In this document: positions 54,721 to 64,000 of the stretch, one piece after another
How the letters are laid out: each line of letters begins with the position of its first letter
Numbering within the stretch: position 1 is the stretch's first letter
From: Melieria omissa
Taxonomy: Eukaryota > Arthropoda > Insecta > Diptera > Ulidiidae
Reading direction: 5' to 3'
NCBI GenBank assembly: GCA_963971225.1
Contig: OZ020269.1
Location: 78,468,450-78,532,449, forward strand
DNA length: 64,000 nt
Translations under genes and position numbers: made by a program
The notes under the pieces: generated by a model
Databases searched by the model: none
Told to the model about the DNA's origin: nothing
The model's input: only the letters and a program-made list of their open reading frames with translations

Positions 54721-56965
54721 AGCTCAAAATTAAAAAAAAAATGTAAAAAAATAGTATCTTAATTTCTTGCGTCATTAAAATTGCTTTTACTTTCAATAAA
54801 CCTGGTAACAGCGCATTTCTGCTCTAAGAAAAGACCATAACAAACCGGCAAAAAGACTTTGATTTCGTGCGAACTGGCATTGAGAAGCAACATCTGCTTC
54901 TATTTTTCGTTTTCGAATTAAGTTCGCTGCTGTCCGATTCCCTAATCGAAATAGTTATTAATTTTTAATTAAAACATTTGAATATTCCTGTACATATTAA
55001 TTCGTTATGCGCTACACTTGCTGAGTGAGTGCCTATAGATTGCCTAGAGATATTCTCAAAAAATTATAAAATTTATCCATTCAAGTCAAAAAAGAACTCT
55101 TTATGAACTCTTTATTATAAAACGAAACGATCTCTTAAGTATTGTTTTGAGGTGAAAATTACTTTCTATCCAACTTTCGTATACTAAAAAAATTGAAGTT
55201 TTTATTCAATAAATTTGTGTTTATATTTCATTTATTTAATTTCGCTTGGTTGTAAGATTTTGCAGTCTCACACGCGGGGCGGCAAGTGCGCAAAACATGC
55301 AAGCATATCTGAGCAAAGCACAGCGAATTTTCCACGAACGTCCACACAAGCGCATTCCGGGTCATTTCCCCTAAACTCCAAAAACTGCCATCAATTCGAA
55401 CCTCATGACCGATGTACGAGTCGCACTGGTCCACTGTGCTGTGGCGCTACGTCTTTGCAGTGTGGTGTGGTGCTACGTTTTAATTGTGTCGTGCACAATC
55501 CCCACCTATACTCGCATTGCTTTATCGATTCAAAAATTGTTTGCGTACACGGCACCCCACGTCCATTTTTATGACTTCTAAATTTTTAGAAACTCCCAAC
55601 TTGCACATTTTCCATTGTTTTTGTTAATATTCAAAAGCAAAAAAACCTAAGGGGCATTTACCTACGAGCACGAATCGTCATGGCGTTGTTGCCGCGTTGG
55701 CGGACCGCTGCTGCTACCGACGGCGGCTGCGGTCGGTGTCAACTGTAAATGAATTATTTACTCCAGCTCACCGACCAACAAACACATACCTATGTATGTA
55801 CATACAAGTATGTACACATGTAAGTGGGCTCACTCGCTCGGTTACGAGAAATTGCCAGTTCAAGGATATGTCTCACATTTATTTGTTTTGTGGAATTTTC
55901 TACGGCGACAACGAACCGCCACAACAAGACAACACGGTCGTCAGCGTTTGTGTGCAGCATTGCTGATTTTTTCGGGCACTTGGGCTAAATTACACTCAAT
56001 TCCGTTGAGAAATTTTACGTTCCAGACCGAGTAGCTGTCGTCGTTGCTGTCAATTATTCAGCTAAAAAATTTATATTTTTGGGTTATTGGAGAATATTCA
56101 TTAAATTGCGAAGAACGCAGTATCTTAACTCGGCACCCTCCGCTCGAATTTAAATCGCTAGACGACGCTATGTCAGTTCCGGCCGTACCGCGATTACGTT
56201 GACAGCGGCAACAACTCTGGCGAAGCATGCGCAAATTTTCGCAACCTGCACAGATTTGATAATTGTATTTTGATGTGACACACAATGCTTGGATAAAGTT
56301 TATGTATTTTAAAAGTAAAATTCCACGCAATCGCTGCTGAGTCGAACAACACCCACATGTACCACTTGAAATCACGACTGTTGCATATACGCCACGTTGT
56401 TATAATTAAAACGTTACCGAAATAATTATGCGGACTCTGACATAATTAAGCATGGTCCGCACAAATTTGCAAATGTTTTCTACCTTTTTCATGCAACACG
56501 TAAATATGCGTTTTTTCTCACCGCGCTTAGCACTTAGCACAAACTTCAGCCTCACACCTACCACACCTTAATGTGTGTAATAAATAAATGTCGCATTTAA
56601 ATTGCTGTCAATACAGAGCTGCGTGTTATTTCCGTCACTTACTAAATTCCTTTTTTGCTTTCGTATATTTTAAATTTAAATGAAAGTGAATGTACTCTTA
56701 CTAAATTGAAAAGAGGCCAACAAACACAAAACTCACACAAGCGACTTCAAGCACACGACCCAATACAGTACACGCAGTTCTCGTCAGTGTGCGGCCAAAG
56801 TCATCTGGTAACTTCGCGCCCAAACCTCAGAACTACACACACACACACACATGGCATATACACGTATTTGGCAAAGCGCCTACCCGACTACTAACAAACA
56901 TTCAAAAGTACACAATTCTCTTTAACCATATTCTTTTTTATTATTTGTTTAGAGATTTGCATGAA
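54721..56965. other. Region upstream of the candidate exon; no gene seen
   Basis: 55240-56400 is GC-balanced and unique-looking with several short open frames but no domain. An (AC)n run is at 56834-56851. Parts may be regulatory for the exon at 56966. Confidence 0.4.
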
Positions 56966-57109
56966 ATGAAAAAAAGAAAAACACTTACATTTGATATTAT
57001 TTTCTCTCTTTCTTCCCTCATGTTCGCCGTCGCGCTTGTTGTGATCGTCCAGGGCGCAGCCAGGCTGACAAAGGAAGACATTGAGAAAGTTTTCTCGCTG
57101 TACGACAGA
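56966..57109 (+). CDS. Candidate first coding exon of a small secreted protein
   Basis: 48 codons starting MKKRKTLTFD, then a hydrophobic stretch IIFSLSSLMFAVALVVIVQG typical of a signal peptide (cleavage near QGAA), then a charged amphipathic segment RLTKEDIEKVFSLYDR. The frame ends at a strong splice donor (AGA|GTAAGT, 57110). The charged start resembles the first helix of some insect odorant-binding or similar small secreted proteins, but no cysteines are included, so this is not shown. A possible next exon with a good acceptor (TTTTGCAG) is 57648-57692, which adds 14 residues ending EPICY and a stop. The real next exon may lie elsewhere. The start was chosen because it directly precedes the basic-hydrophobic leader. 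Confidence 0.45.
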
Positions 57110-58192
57110 GTAAGTTGCACATACTTTTAATTCGTTCCGCATTCCTGCGCAGGTTTCGTCTCCCCCGCCCACTAAAAACTAAATAGTTGACACAGCTCGT
57201 TTTACTACATTTGTGTTGATATTTGCGACTTTTCGCAATGATTTCAGTAAGCAACGGCAACTATGTGCGATATTGCTTTTCTGTACAGCCGAATCGTGAT
57301 TAGAACATATAGGATGGTCGAGCCCAGAAGCATCCCGAATAATTTGATTTTCCCAGTTGATTGTGGAAAGTTTGACATTCGGGTTTTGGGTAATTGTTTT
57401 AATTTTTCAGTTGCAAACAAAATTATCTTCGCTAACCCGATTAATAGAGGGAATCGCGTTTAATCGAAATAACAAGAATATATTATTTTTCAGGATACTT
57501 AATATATTCACTTGAACGTAAACCGGGTCTTCGAGCTTTATCTTTAGTAATTTTTTTGATTGATAATTGATTTGAAGCTATAATTGGGTTTATACATACG
57601 TACATATATTTGTAATAAAAAAATTGATAGTATTTTTTTTTTTGCAGCAAACAAACCAATCTTCACTGTATGTTGAGCCTATTTGTTACTGAAACAAAGT
57701 TACTATATATACATATATAAGTAAATAGCTACAATTTACGTGCGAAACAGGTTTATTTTCCTAGTTATTTACAGTGCGATTCTTCAAAAACAAAATCTGT
57801 ACATCAACAGATGGAATAGTAGTAGACACAAAAAAATCGGTGTTCTAAATCAAGGGACAGAATGTGAAATAGAAACGTACGACTGTGGCTCAGTCTTCCG
57901 CACAATGCGTACTTGCAATTGAATATATAATTTACAACGAAATCTGAAAACTTTTAGTTTTCGAATAACCACCGGCAGCCAAAATACGTAAATTGGCTAG
58001 AAAAACTACCAACTACACGTCCGTAATTGGCTATAAGTCTCTTGAGTTCATTATTTTAGTCATGCTTAGGTACTTCCTCAATCCCCCATAGGTGGAGTTT
58101 TCAGAAGAAAATCGGGTCTGAAGGGACAACGGATGAATAGAAACAGAGTATTTGATCTAGGAAAATAAAAGAAGAAAACACATATATACATA
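57110..58192. other. Putative intron/3' region; no certain exon
   Basis: Acceptor-like sites occur at 57247, 57493 and 57647. Only the last opens a frame of more than a few codons in the phase of the upstream exon (57648-57692). Nothing else recognised. Confidence 0.35.
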
Positions 58193-58749
58193 CGAGGGCG
58201 GGTCAATAAGTCCGTGACTTTTTGAATTTCCCGCCTCTTAATTGAAATGGCAACACTGCTCCCGTCAACGGTAATCTGTCAGTTGACTCTTGTCAAAAAT
58301 TGAACAAGCTGCGACATTTAGTTTGTTTTTGACAGCCGTTAACATCAGACTACCGCGATGACTGAGAAGAAAATGGAAAAAAATGAATTTCGTGTGCACG
58401 GGTGCACACATGTGCAGTTTCCATGGCAAAAATCCATGAATTTGGCTACGAATTGCTCCCTCATCCCGCCTATTCACCCGATCTAGCCCCAAGTGACTAT
58501 TTCTTGTTCCCAAACTTGAAGAAATGGCTCGGCGGAAAGAGATTTGCCTCCAATGACGAAGTCATCTCACAAACAAATGCCTATTTGAAGACCTCGACAA
58601 ATCATATTTTTCGGAAGGGATAAAAAACTGGAGAAACGTTGGGCTAAGTGTATAGATCTCAAAGGAGACTACGTTGAAAAATAAAATAACTTTTTATCTA
58701 AAAACCTGTGTTTCATTCAAAAAGTCACGGACTTATTGACCCGCCCTCG
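58193..58749 (+). mobile_element. Deletion-derivative mariner with perfect 35-bp TIRs
   Basis: CGAGGGCGGGTCAATAAGTC begins both ends in inverted orientation. The repeats are identical for about 35 bp, flanked by TA at 58191-58192 and 58750-58751. 557 bp. It keeps the transposase start (58358) and C-terminal part, so the ends and 5' UTR are complete but the middle is deleted. Confidence 0.92.
58358..58682 (+). pseudogene. Mariner transposase, internally deleted
   Basis: It begins MTEKKMEKNEFRV at 58358. The frame then shifts across the deletion junction (about 58397-58410) into VSMAKIHEFGYELLPHPAYS, YSPDLAPSDYFLFPNLKKWL and a C-terminal segment. A further frameshift near 58620 leads to LEKRWAKCIDLKGDY. 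The first two catalytic Asps are in the deleted part; the third (PSDYF) remains. Inactive. Confidence 0.85.
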
Positions 58750-58751
58750 TA

Positions 58752-59384
58752 TGTAAATATTCATACATAGAGACGTTTTTAGCAATTTGAAAATAAAATA
58801 AAGTGGGATAGTTTCAGCGCGGGTGGAAGTTTCAGCGTTTCGTGGAAGAAATAATTTGAGCATATCTGGGAGCAAAACGCAAACCCAATAACTGTACGCA
58901 GCCCAATGTGGCCAATGCACTGACTGCCAATTGAATATGTCAGCTTACAGGCAGTGATGCAGTGAAGTTGCTTCCCTTGAGCGTCTTGACTGTCGCGCTG
59001 CCCAAAGCAGCAATGTCAGTGAAACTTCTGATTCATTAGTCCGGGACGTAGTCACAAGGAAGTTTGAACCTTAAAACATTACCCATTACTGAACAATGTT
59101 TTTTTACTGGTTTAAAACGTGTTGTTATTTAATTTGGCCTGCGGCGCATTTGGTTGACTCACACATGTTAGATATGCAGATGCGACAAGTAATCGATTCT
59201 CAAACGAATCAGTAGCGCTACATTATTCAAACTAACCAATACCATTATCGAAATGTAAAATCGAACTCATTGTCTAACGTATTCAGTGGCAAATCGCAAC
59301 CTCCGGGATTTCGTCCAAACACACACCTGCACCATGCATAACTGTTATTTAATATTTTAATTGCATTTCATTGAGGCCGGCCTA
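58752..59384. other. No gene seen
   Basis: No supported coding frame or terminal repeats. Confidence 0.4.
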
Positions 59385-59388
59385 TTAA

Positions 59389-61331
59389 CCCTCTAGCGGG
59401 CAAGCCCGCCTCCAGGCGGGGTACAGCAAAATGCGTTTGCTGAGTAAGCGAACGAACTTTATTTATTTAAATATGGCTGATAATGATTTGGAATAGTTCC
59501 CTTTAACTAACGGTTTAAATTTTGTGACCACAAGTGAGCTACTTTTGGTTTTTAACCCATTTGAAGTGAGAATTTGTCGAATTCGGACGAAAATAATTAT
59601 TTTCGCGAGTATGAGTTTTTCATTTAATAAAAAGACTAATAAATCTTGGAGGTTGAAGCTGCAGAAAATTTCAGTGAGCAAACCAATATTTTTATTTGTA
59701 GGTATATAATTGATTTTGTTTATGAAAATTATCATTGGGAGACCTACAGCCCCCCCTAAAGCAAGACCGCCTACAGGCGGTGCTGCCGTTTTACGTCATG
59801 TTGAACATCGCCTGCGGGCGGTCTTGCCGATCTACGTCAACTTTGTTTATAGCTTGCACTGAGATGCTTAGGATGTACCAGGTAGCGGTAAATAGCCGAA
59901 TATTTATAAACTTCGGAACCGTACCAAATGTCATGTTTACTTCTTCTGTCATATGTCAACAATATTCAGTTCACAATTTGTCAAGTTTCATCCAACAACG
60001 CATTGTTTGACGCTCCGGAAAATGTCGGATTACGTGCCTACAAATTACGATTTGCGGACAAAGTTAATTTTGTGTTACCATTTGAAGACAAAAACCTTCT
60101 AAAACCTGGTGAAACGGTTAACGGTGAACGTTACCAACAACAATTGGCCGATTTGAACCGTGCTATACGCCAAAAAAGCTCAGAATATGAAGCCAGGCAA
60201 CACAAAGTGATTTTCCTCGATGACAACGCACCACCACACCGCACTAGAGCCACCAAAGAATTGGTTGCATCGTACAACTGGGAAGCTCTTGCTCATGCGG
60301 CTTACTCACCAGACTTGGCGCCTTCGGATTATCACATGTTCGCATCGATGGGCCACGCATTAACGGAACAGCGCTTCAATTCTCACGCAGAAGCCAAAAA
60401 ATGGATCGATGATTGGTTTCAGGCACAAGACGAAACATTTTTTTGGCGAGGCATCCATAAATTGCCTGAGAGATGGGAAAAATGTGTAGCTAGCGATGGC
60501 CATTACTTTGAGGAATAAAATTGTAATCATTTCCTCACAATAAACGTGGTTTTTCAAAAATAATTACCGGTTTCATTTACTTTGTCTTAGAGATTATAAT
60601 ACTCTTGTTTCGTACAGGGACGATCTCCTGTGCGATTGAGTTGTTCGCACAGGGCCGATCGTCTCTGGCCGAAGTGTCAGTCGTGCAGTGAGCGTGAAGC
60701 GGACAATACGTCCATTTTTGGTGCAAGATTGATTTATATGTGCAAGATGTGTGTGTGCTTGTAGTGCGGAAAATAAATTGGGTTTTTTGAGCTGATGGCT
60801 TTTTCCCATGGAGTGCGCGTTTTATTTAAACCAGTTTACATTTCGCAGTTTCCACCGCCGATCGAAGATGGTGGGACCAACTCTAAAGGAGGCATGGCCG
60901 GTATAGAAAAATATACGTATTTTACTTTTAGATAGATTTCCATACAAAAATAATTTGAAAAAATTTAGTATTACAATATTTACCATAAAATATGTTCGTT
61001 TTTGTGTATTACAGGTTGATTGTATTAAATGCAACTTATATTCGTATTTCAGCAACACCAAAGACTGTTTTTTTACCTTTCAAAATAATAAATGACATTT
61101 GTCCAACATTTACCATCACTTCTTTTGATTTTCCTACCTTCTCATCACTTGCTTCTATGCACCTGAATATGCTGTATTTTCGGCAGCCCCCTGGAGGCGG
61201 GCTACCTTTAAACACACCTAGCGACGAAACTATTCGCCTGAGACAAAAGTTAATATCATTTTCGTCTTTCTCATGACTAATTAACCAACTGTAATTTTTT
61301 TACAGCAATACAAAAATGGTCTGCTAGAGGG
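59389..61331. mobile_element. piggyBac-like element (TTAA) carrying other insertions
   Basis: TTAA at 59385-59388 and 61332-61335; inverted ends CCCTCTAGC. Four GC-rich palindromic motifs of the type CCGCCTNCAGGCGG lie near the ends (59405, 59768, 59812, 61190). They are the only such motifs in an AT-rich setting and are probably subterminal binding repeats. No piggyBac transposase is recognised. It holds a mariner transposase fragment (60000-60518) and an LTR-like stretch near 60660-60860. Confidence 0.7.
60000..60518 (+). pseudogene. Mariner transposase C-terminal fragment
   Basis: The recognisable part starts near LLKPGETVNGERYQQQL (about 60099). It has the second catalytic Asp in FLDDNAPPH and the third in YSPDLAPSDYHMF, exactly 34 residues apart. 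It ends CVASDGHYFEE with a TAA stop. The N-terminal half and first Asp are absent. The terminal repeats of this mariner were not found. It differs from the other mariners in the window, so it is a separate lineage. Confidence 0.85.
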
Positions 61332-61432
61332 TTAAGGCAAATTGACTTTACAGATTAAGACGTCACCACCAATTCATATTTAGTTTGAAGATTTCCATAT
61401 TTTAAAGTTCTCACCTTACACCCTGTAAAAAA

Positions 61433-62364
61433 CAGTGGCGTAGGTACGACCATGATACAAATATAGAAGGTAGAACCGCTGTAATTTGTTTTGACACTCA
61501 ACGTGTTTATTGACGTTTCTCGTATTTGTCAATAGCTTGGGTCGTGATGCCACTTCGTTGTAATACTAAATTAGGGCTATTTAAGGTTCTAAGGATTTTT
61601 AGATCTTTTTTAAAATAAACACGAAAATTTAATGTGACTAGTACATTTTGTTGCGTAATATTATTAACTGTTAGACAAGCAACAACGCAATAAATAATAC
61701 AAAGGTAAATTATTATGTAATTGTTTTTTTTAATTTCTTACCAATCATTTTTTTTTGTGTTTTCAAATTGCTGTTTAAAAACCGTGTCCTAAAAAATGTT
61801 CGGCCTAAAAAGAAACGTTGCATTGTTTACATTTGAAGTCTGAAAAAAAACGAAGCTTAAAAACAGGAACAACCCACCAAGCAAAATGTGAGAAATAGGC
61901 AACTATTGTCAGTGCCAACAAATTGGCGACTCACCGATTATTTGGCACGGCGGCAAATTAAAAAACACTTTGTTTTCTAGTACTTTGAAATATCGAATTG
62001 AAGTATTTCAGTGAGATTGATCGTAATTGAACAATTTTTATTCATTCGTCAACGGTTGATTCAAGCCTAAAACATCAAACACCAAAACTATAAGTATGAT
62101 GAGTTCATTGCGGAAAATATACATACGGAACTAATACATATTCACATTTTGAGAATCTAAACTCAAAAACCTAAACAAAATACATTTCAATTTTGTTGAC
62201 GTAAGAAAATGTTCAAGGGATTTTCTAACAACAGTACGGTAGCACATTTTCAAAGAAGAACGTCAAAAACAGGTTTAGTGTCAGATGTGCAACATGGCGG
62301 CTGAGAAGAAGCAACGGCTCTACCTTCTATTTGTGTATCATGGGTACGACCGCGCATAACACTG
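61433..62364. mobile_element. hAT-like TIR element (CAGTG ends)
   Basis: Left CAGTGGCGTAGGTACGACC; right (inward) CAGTGTTATGCGCGGTCGTA. Both continue CCATGATACA...ATAGAAGGTAGA, a ~45-bp imperfect inverted repeat. No matching 8-bp target duplication (GTAAAAAA / CGCAACAG), so the bounds or superfamily may be wrong. No protein in 932 bp. Confidence 0.6.
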
Positions 62365-63475
62365 CGCAACAGCTTTTTCTAACCTTGACCCGGCCACCAC
62401 TGGTCGGTAATACTGGTGAAAATAGCAAAAGTCTAGCTGGGTTTTGCAATGTTAGTTCCCTAAAAAAGTTACAGCCGTCTAAAGTTTGTATCGGTTAGTG
62501 TGTTTTCGAAATCAGTTTTTCCTCTATAAGTCGTTGGATATTTAGCATTTCTTATTGCTGTCTTCAACAAATTTGCAGCTAATGTTTAGATTGATAAATT
62601 CTGTGAACATTCTATAGCCAAATAATCATACCTCACCGATATTAAATAAAAAAGTACCAAGGGATTTTTCCGGAATGTTTTGTTTTTTGTTGTAGTTTAA
62701 AGATGGCGGCTTAGTTCCCCTTACTGAAACTTTTGAAACATCATTTCTTTTGACTCAAATGTCAGAAAGGAATAATTTTTACGTCAAATGAAAGCTAATG
62801 ATATGAAGTCAAAGACACCATATCCTTTTTTGAAAAATTTTATGCAAAAGGACATAAAGGACATCAACTAAAATTGTATCCATGAATATCCTGGAAACCG
62901 TGAGAGCTAACTTTATATAAGTGACTTCTGGTAAAAATGCATTCAAAGATCTATACTGTATATTAATTTCATTTCATACTTCAACCAAAAAATCAATTTT
63001 GGGCTGGACGGGAATTCTGTATTTTTCATTGTGTTCGTCTCCGCCCTAGGAAATTTTCTATGGCGAGAAAATTGGAAGATTCGGAAAAATCGTTTTTTCA
63101 TACATTTCGTCTAGGAAATTTTGTTTAGCTCATGCAAAGCAGAGCCGCAATTTTAGAAACCTTTACTCGGAAAACTCTTTTCCTACACATTTACCTACAT
63201 GCGAAAACCTTGACCACACATTCGTAATGACAATGATTTTTGTTTACAAAATCAATACAAGACGGCGCACACTGGAAAAAAAGAAGCAATGTGAGCGTAT
63301 TAGAACAAATTATAAACTAAATTCCTCAGAAATATTTATTTTGACCGAAAAATGCATATCCAACCCACCTAAATCGGGATGTTTCCAATTCCCCGAAATA
63401 GTTACACTGATTATGTGCGACACTCACCATTTTTGGATGCCAACTCAAGCACTTTTTGTACATTGTTCTTGTCTT
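62365..63475. other. No gene seen
   Basis: AT-rich, without recognised coding or repeat structure. Confidence 0.4.
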
Positions 63476-64000
63476 CTAGTTTTAAATTTGGAAAAAATCA
63501 ATTTTTTTTAATTTCATATTTTTATAGTATAACTTTCATAGAAAAAGTATACGAACGGATTTTGTCGAATTCGTAAACGTCCCTGAGATACAGAGCCTCA
63601 AATCCGTCTCGTTCACTACGCGGTAACACGGTTTTAAAACTTTAAACGCGTTTTTCTCGAAAACACATTTTTTGACCATTAAAAAATAGGGCGAATTTCG
63701 AAAAAATACGTTAAAACGATGCCGCGGGTCCAATTTTAATCAGATCGGGTTCATTATAAGTCATCCTTTAATTGGAGTAATGCTTTTTAAGAGAACATTT
63801 TGGATTACATTTCAGACGAAGAGGGACAAAGTTGGGATGGCGCAAACGCACCCTTAAAAAAAACATGGCCGGTACTCAGCTGGCGGACCCCAACAGTGTT
63901 CGCGGTAGCACGTGGAAAAAAATTTTTGTTTATAATTCAATATGTAAAGAATAAATATACGAAGAATTATCTGATTATAATTTGTAGTTTCTGAAAAAAA
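63476..64000. mobile_element. TTAA-family MITE, copy 4, running off the window
   Basis: From TCTAGTTTTAAATTTG onward it aligns with 23767-24420. AAAAAGTATACGAACGGATT, CTTTAAACGCGTTTTTCTCG and ACGATGCCGCGGGTCCAATT are shared. About 70-80 bp present in copy 1 (around 23990-24085) are missing here. The left terminus is lost and the right end lies outside. Confidence 0.75.

Noticed and set aside
57247..57500. Second exon of the secreted-protein candidate
   Set aside because: Acceptors at 57247 and 57493 lead within a few codons to in-frame stops.
60597..60860. LTR with primer-binding site inside the piggyBac-like element
   Set aside because: TCAGTCGTGCAGTGAGCG and AATAAA look LTR-like, but no ends, no duplication and no recognisable primer-binding site were found.
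61433..62364. Proven hAT element
   Set aside because: The CAGTG ends fit, but the 8-bp flanks do not match, so only a TIR element can be claimed.

Overview
This 64-kb window is AT-rich, intron-containing eukaryotic DNA made mostly of transposable elements, and it fits an insect, most likely a higher fly. A tephritid-like fruit fly is my best guess. The reasons are several mariner lineages, insect-type tRNA-derived SINEs, many hAT, Tc1/mariner, pogo-like and TTAA-target MITEs, a gypsy-type solo LTR, and a digestive cathepsin L gene with short introns. Species assignment is inference. I see no rRNA, no CRISPR, no operon and no functional tRNA gene.

Only one gene looks intact: a cathepsin L-like cysteine protease on the minus strand (6912-8138, four exons, 335 aa) with TATA, GATA-like sites and a poly(A) signal. 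About 7 kb downstream lies a broken paralogue (15166-15893, minus) that has lost nearly all of its catalytic domain. A possible first exon of a small secreted protein lies at 56966-57109 (plus).

Layout. 0-6 kb: a SINE, a non-autonomous Transib-like element (1474-2734) with RSS-like ends, a hAT MITE containing a broken mariner, and a second hAT. 6.8-9 kb: the cathepsin gene, then a Tc1-like MITE. 9-15 kb: a PIF/Harbinger-like tandem pair and a 5'-truncated LINE inserted in a SINE tail. 15-17.4 kb: the cathepsin pseudogene, a mariner with an internal tandem duplication, and a small hAT MITE. 18.6-23 kb: a deeply nested insertion, in order SINE, hAT-like element, large inverted repeat containing LTR sequence, and one TA-target MITE in each arm. 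23.6-27.7 kb: a degenerate ~170-bp tandem repeat split by a TTAA MITE and a hAT MITE. 30-43 kb: TIR elements, an LTR-like segment, two adjacent pogo-like MITEs, a CACTATGG-ended element and a second CAGGGGCG element. 44-54 kb: repeats, LINE scraps, a TTAA MITE, a fourth SINE, and a 1.1-kb CACTGTGC element with a very long hairpin. 56-64 kb: the candidate exon, a deletion mariner, a piggyBac-like element holding another mariner, a hAT-like TIR element, and a TTAA-family copy running off the end.

The elements record an insertion history: several have exact target-site duplications, and two have a matching empty site in the opposite palindrome arm. The SINE 3' tail resembles the 3' end of the LINE in this window, which suggests a mobilisation partnership.
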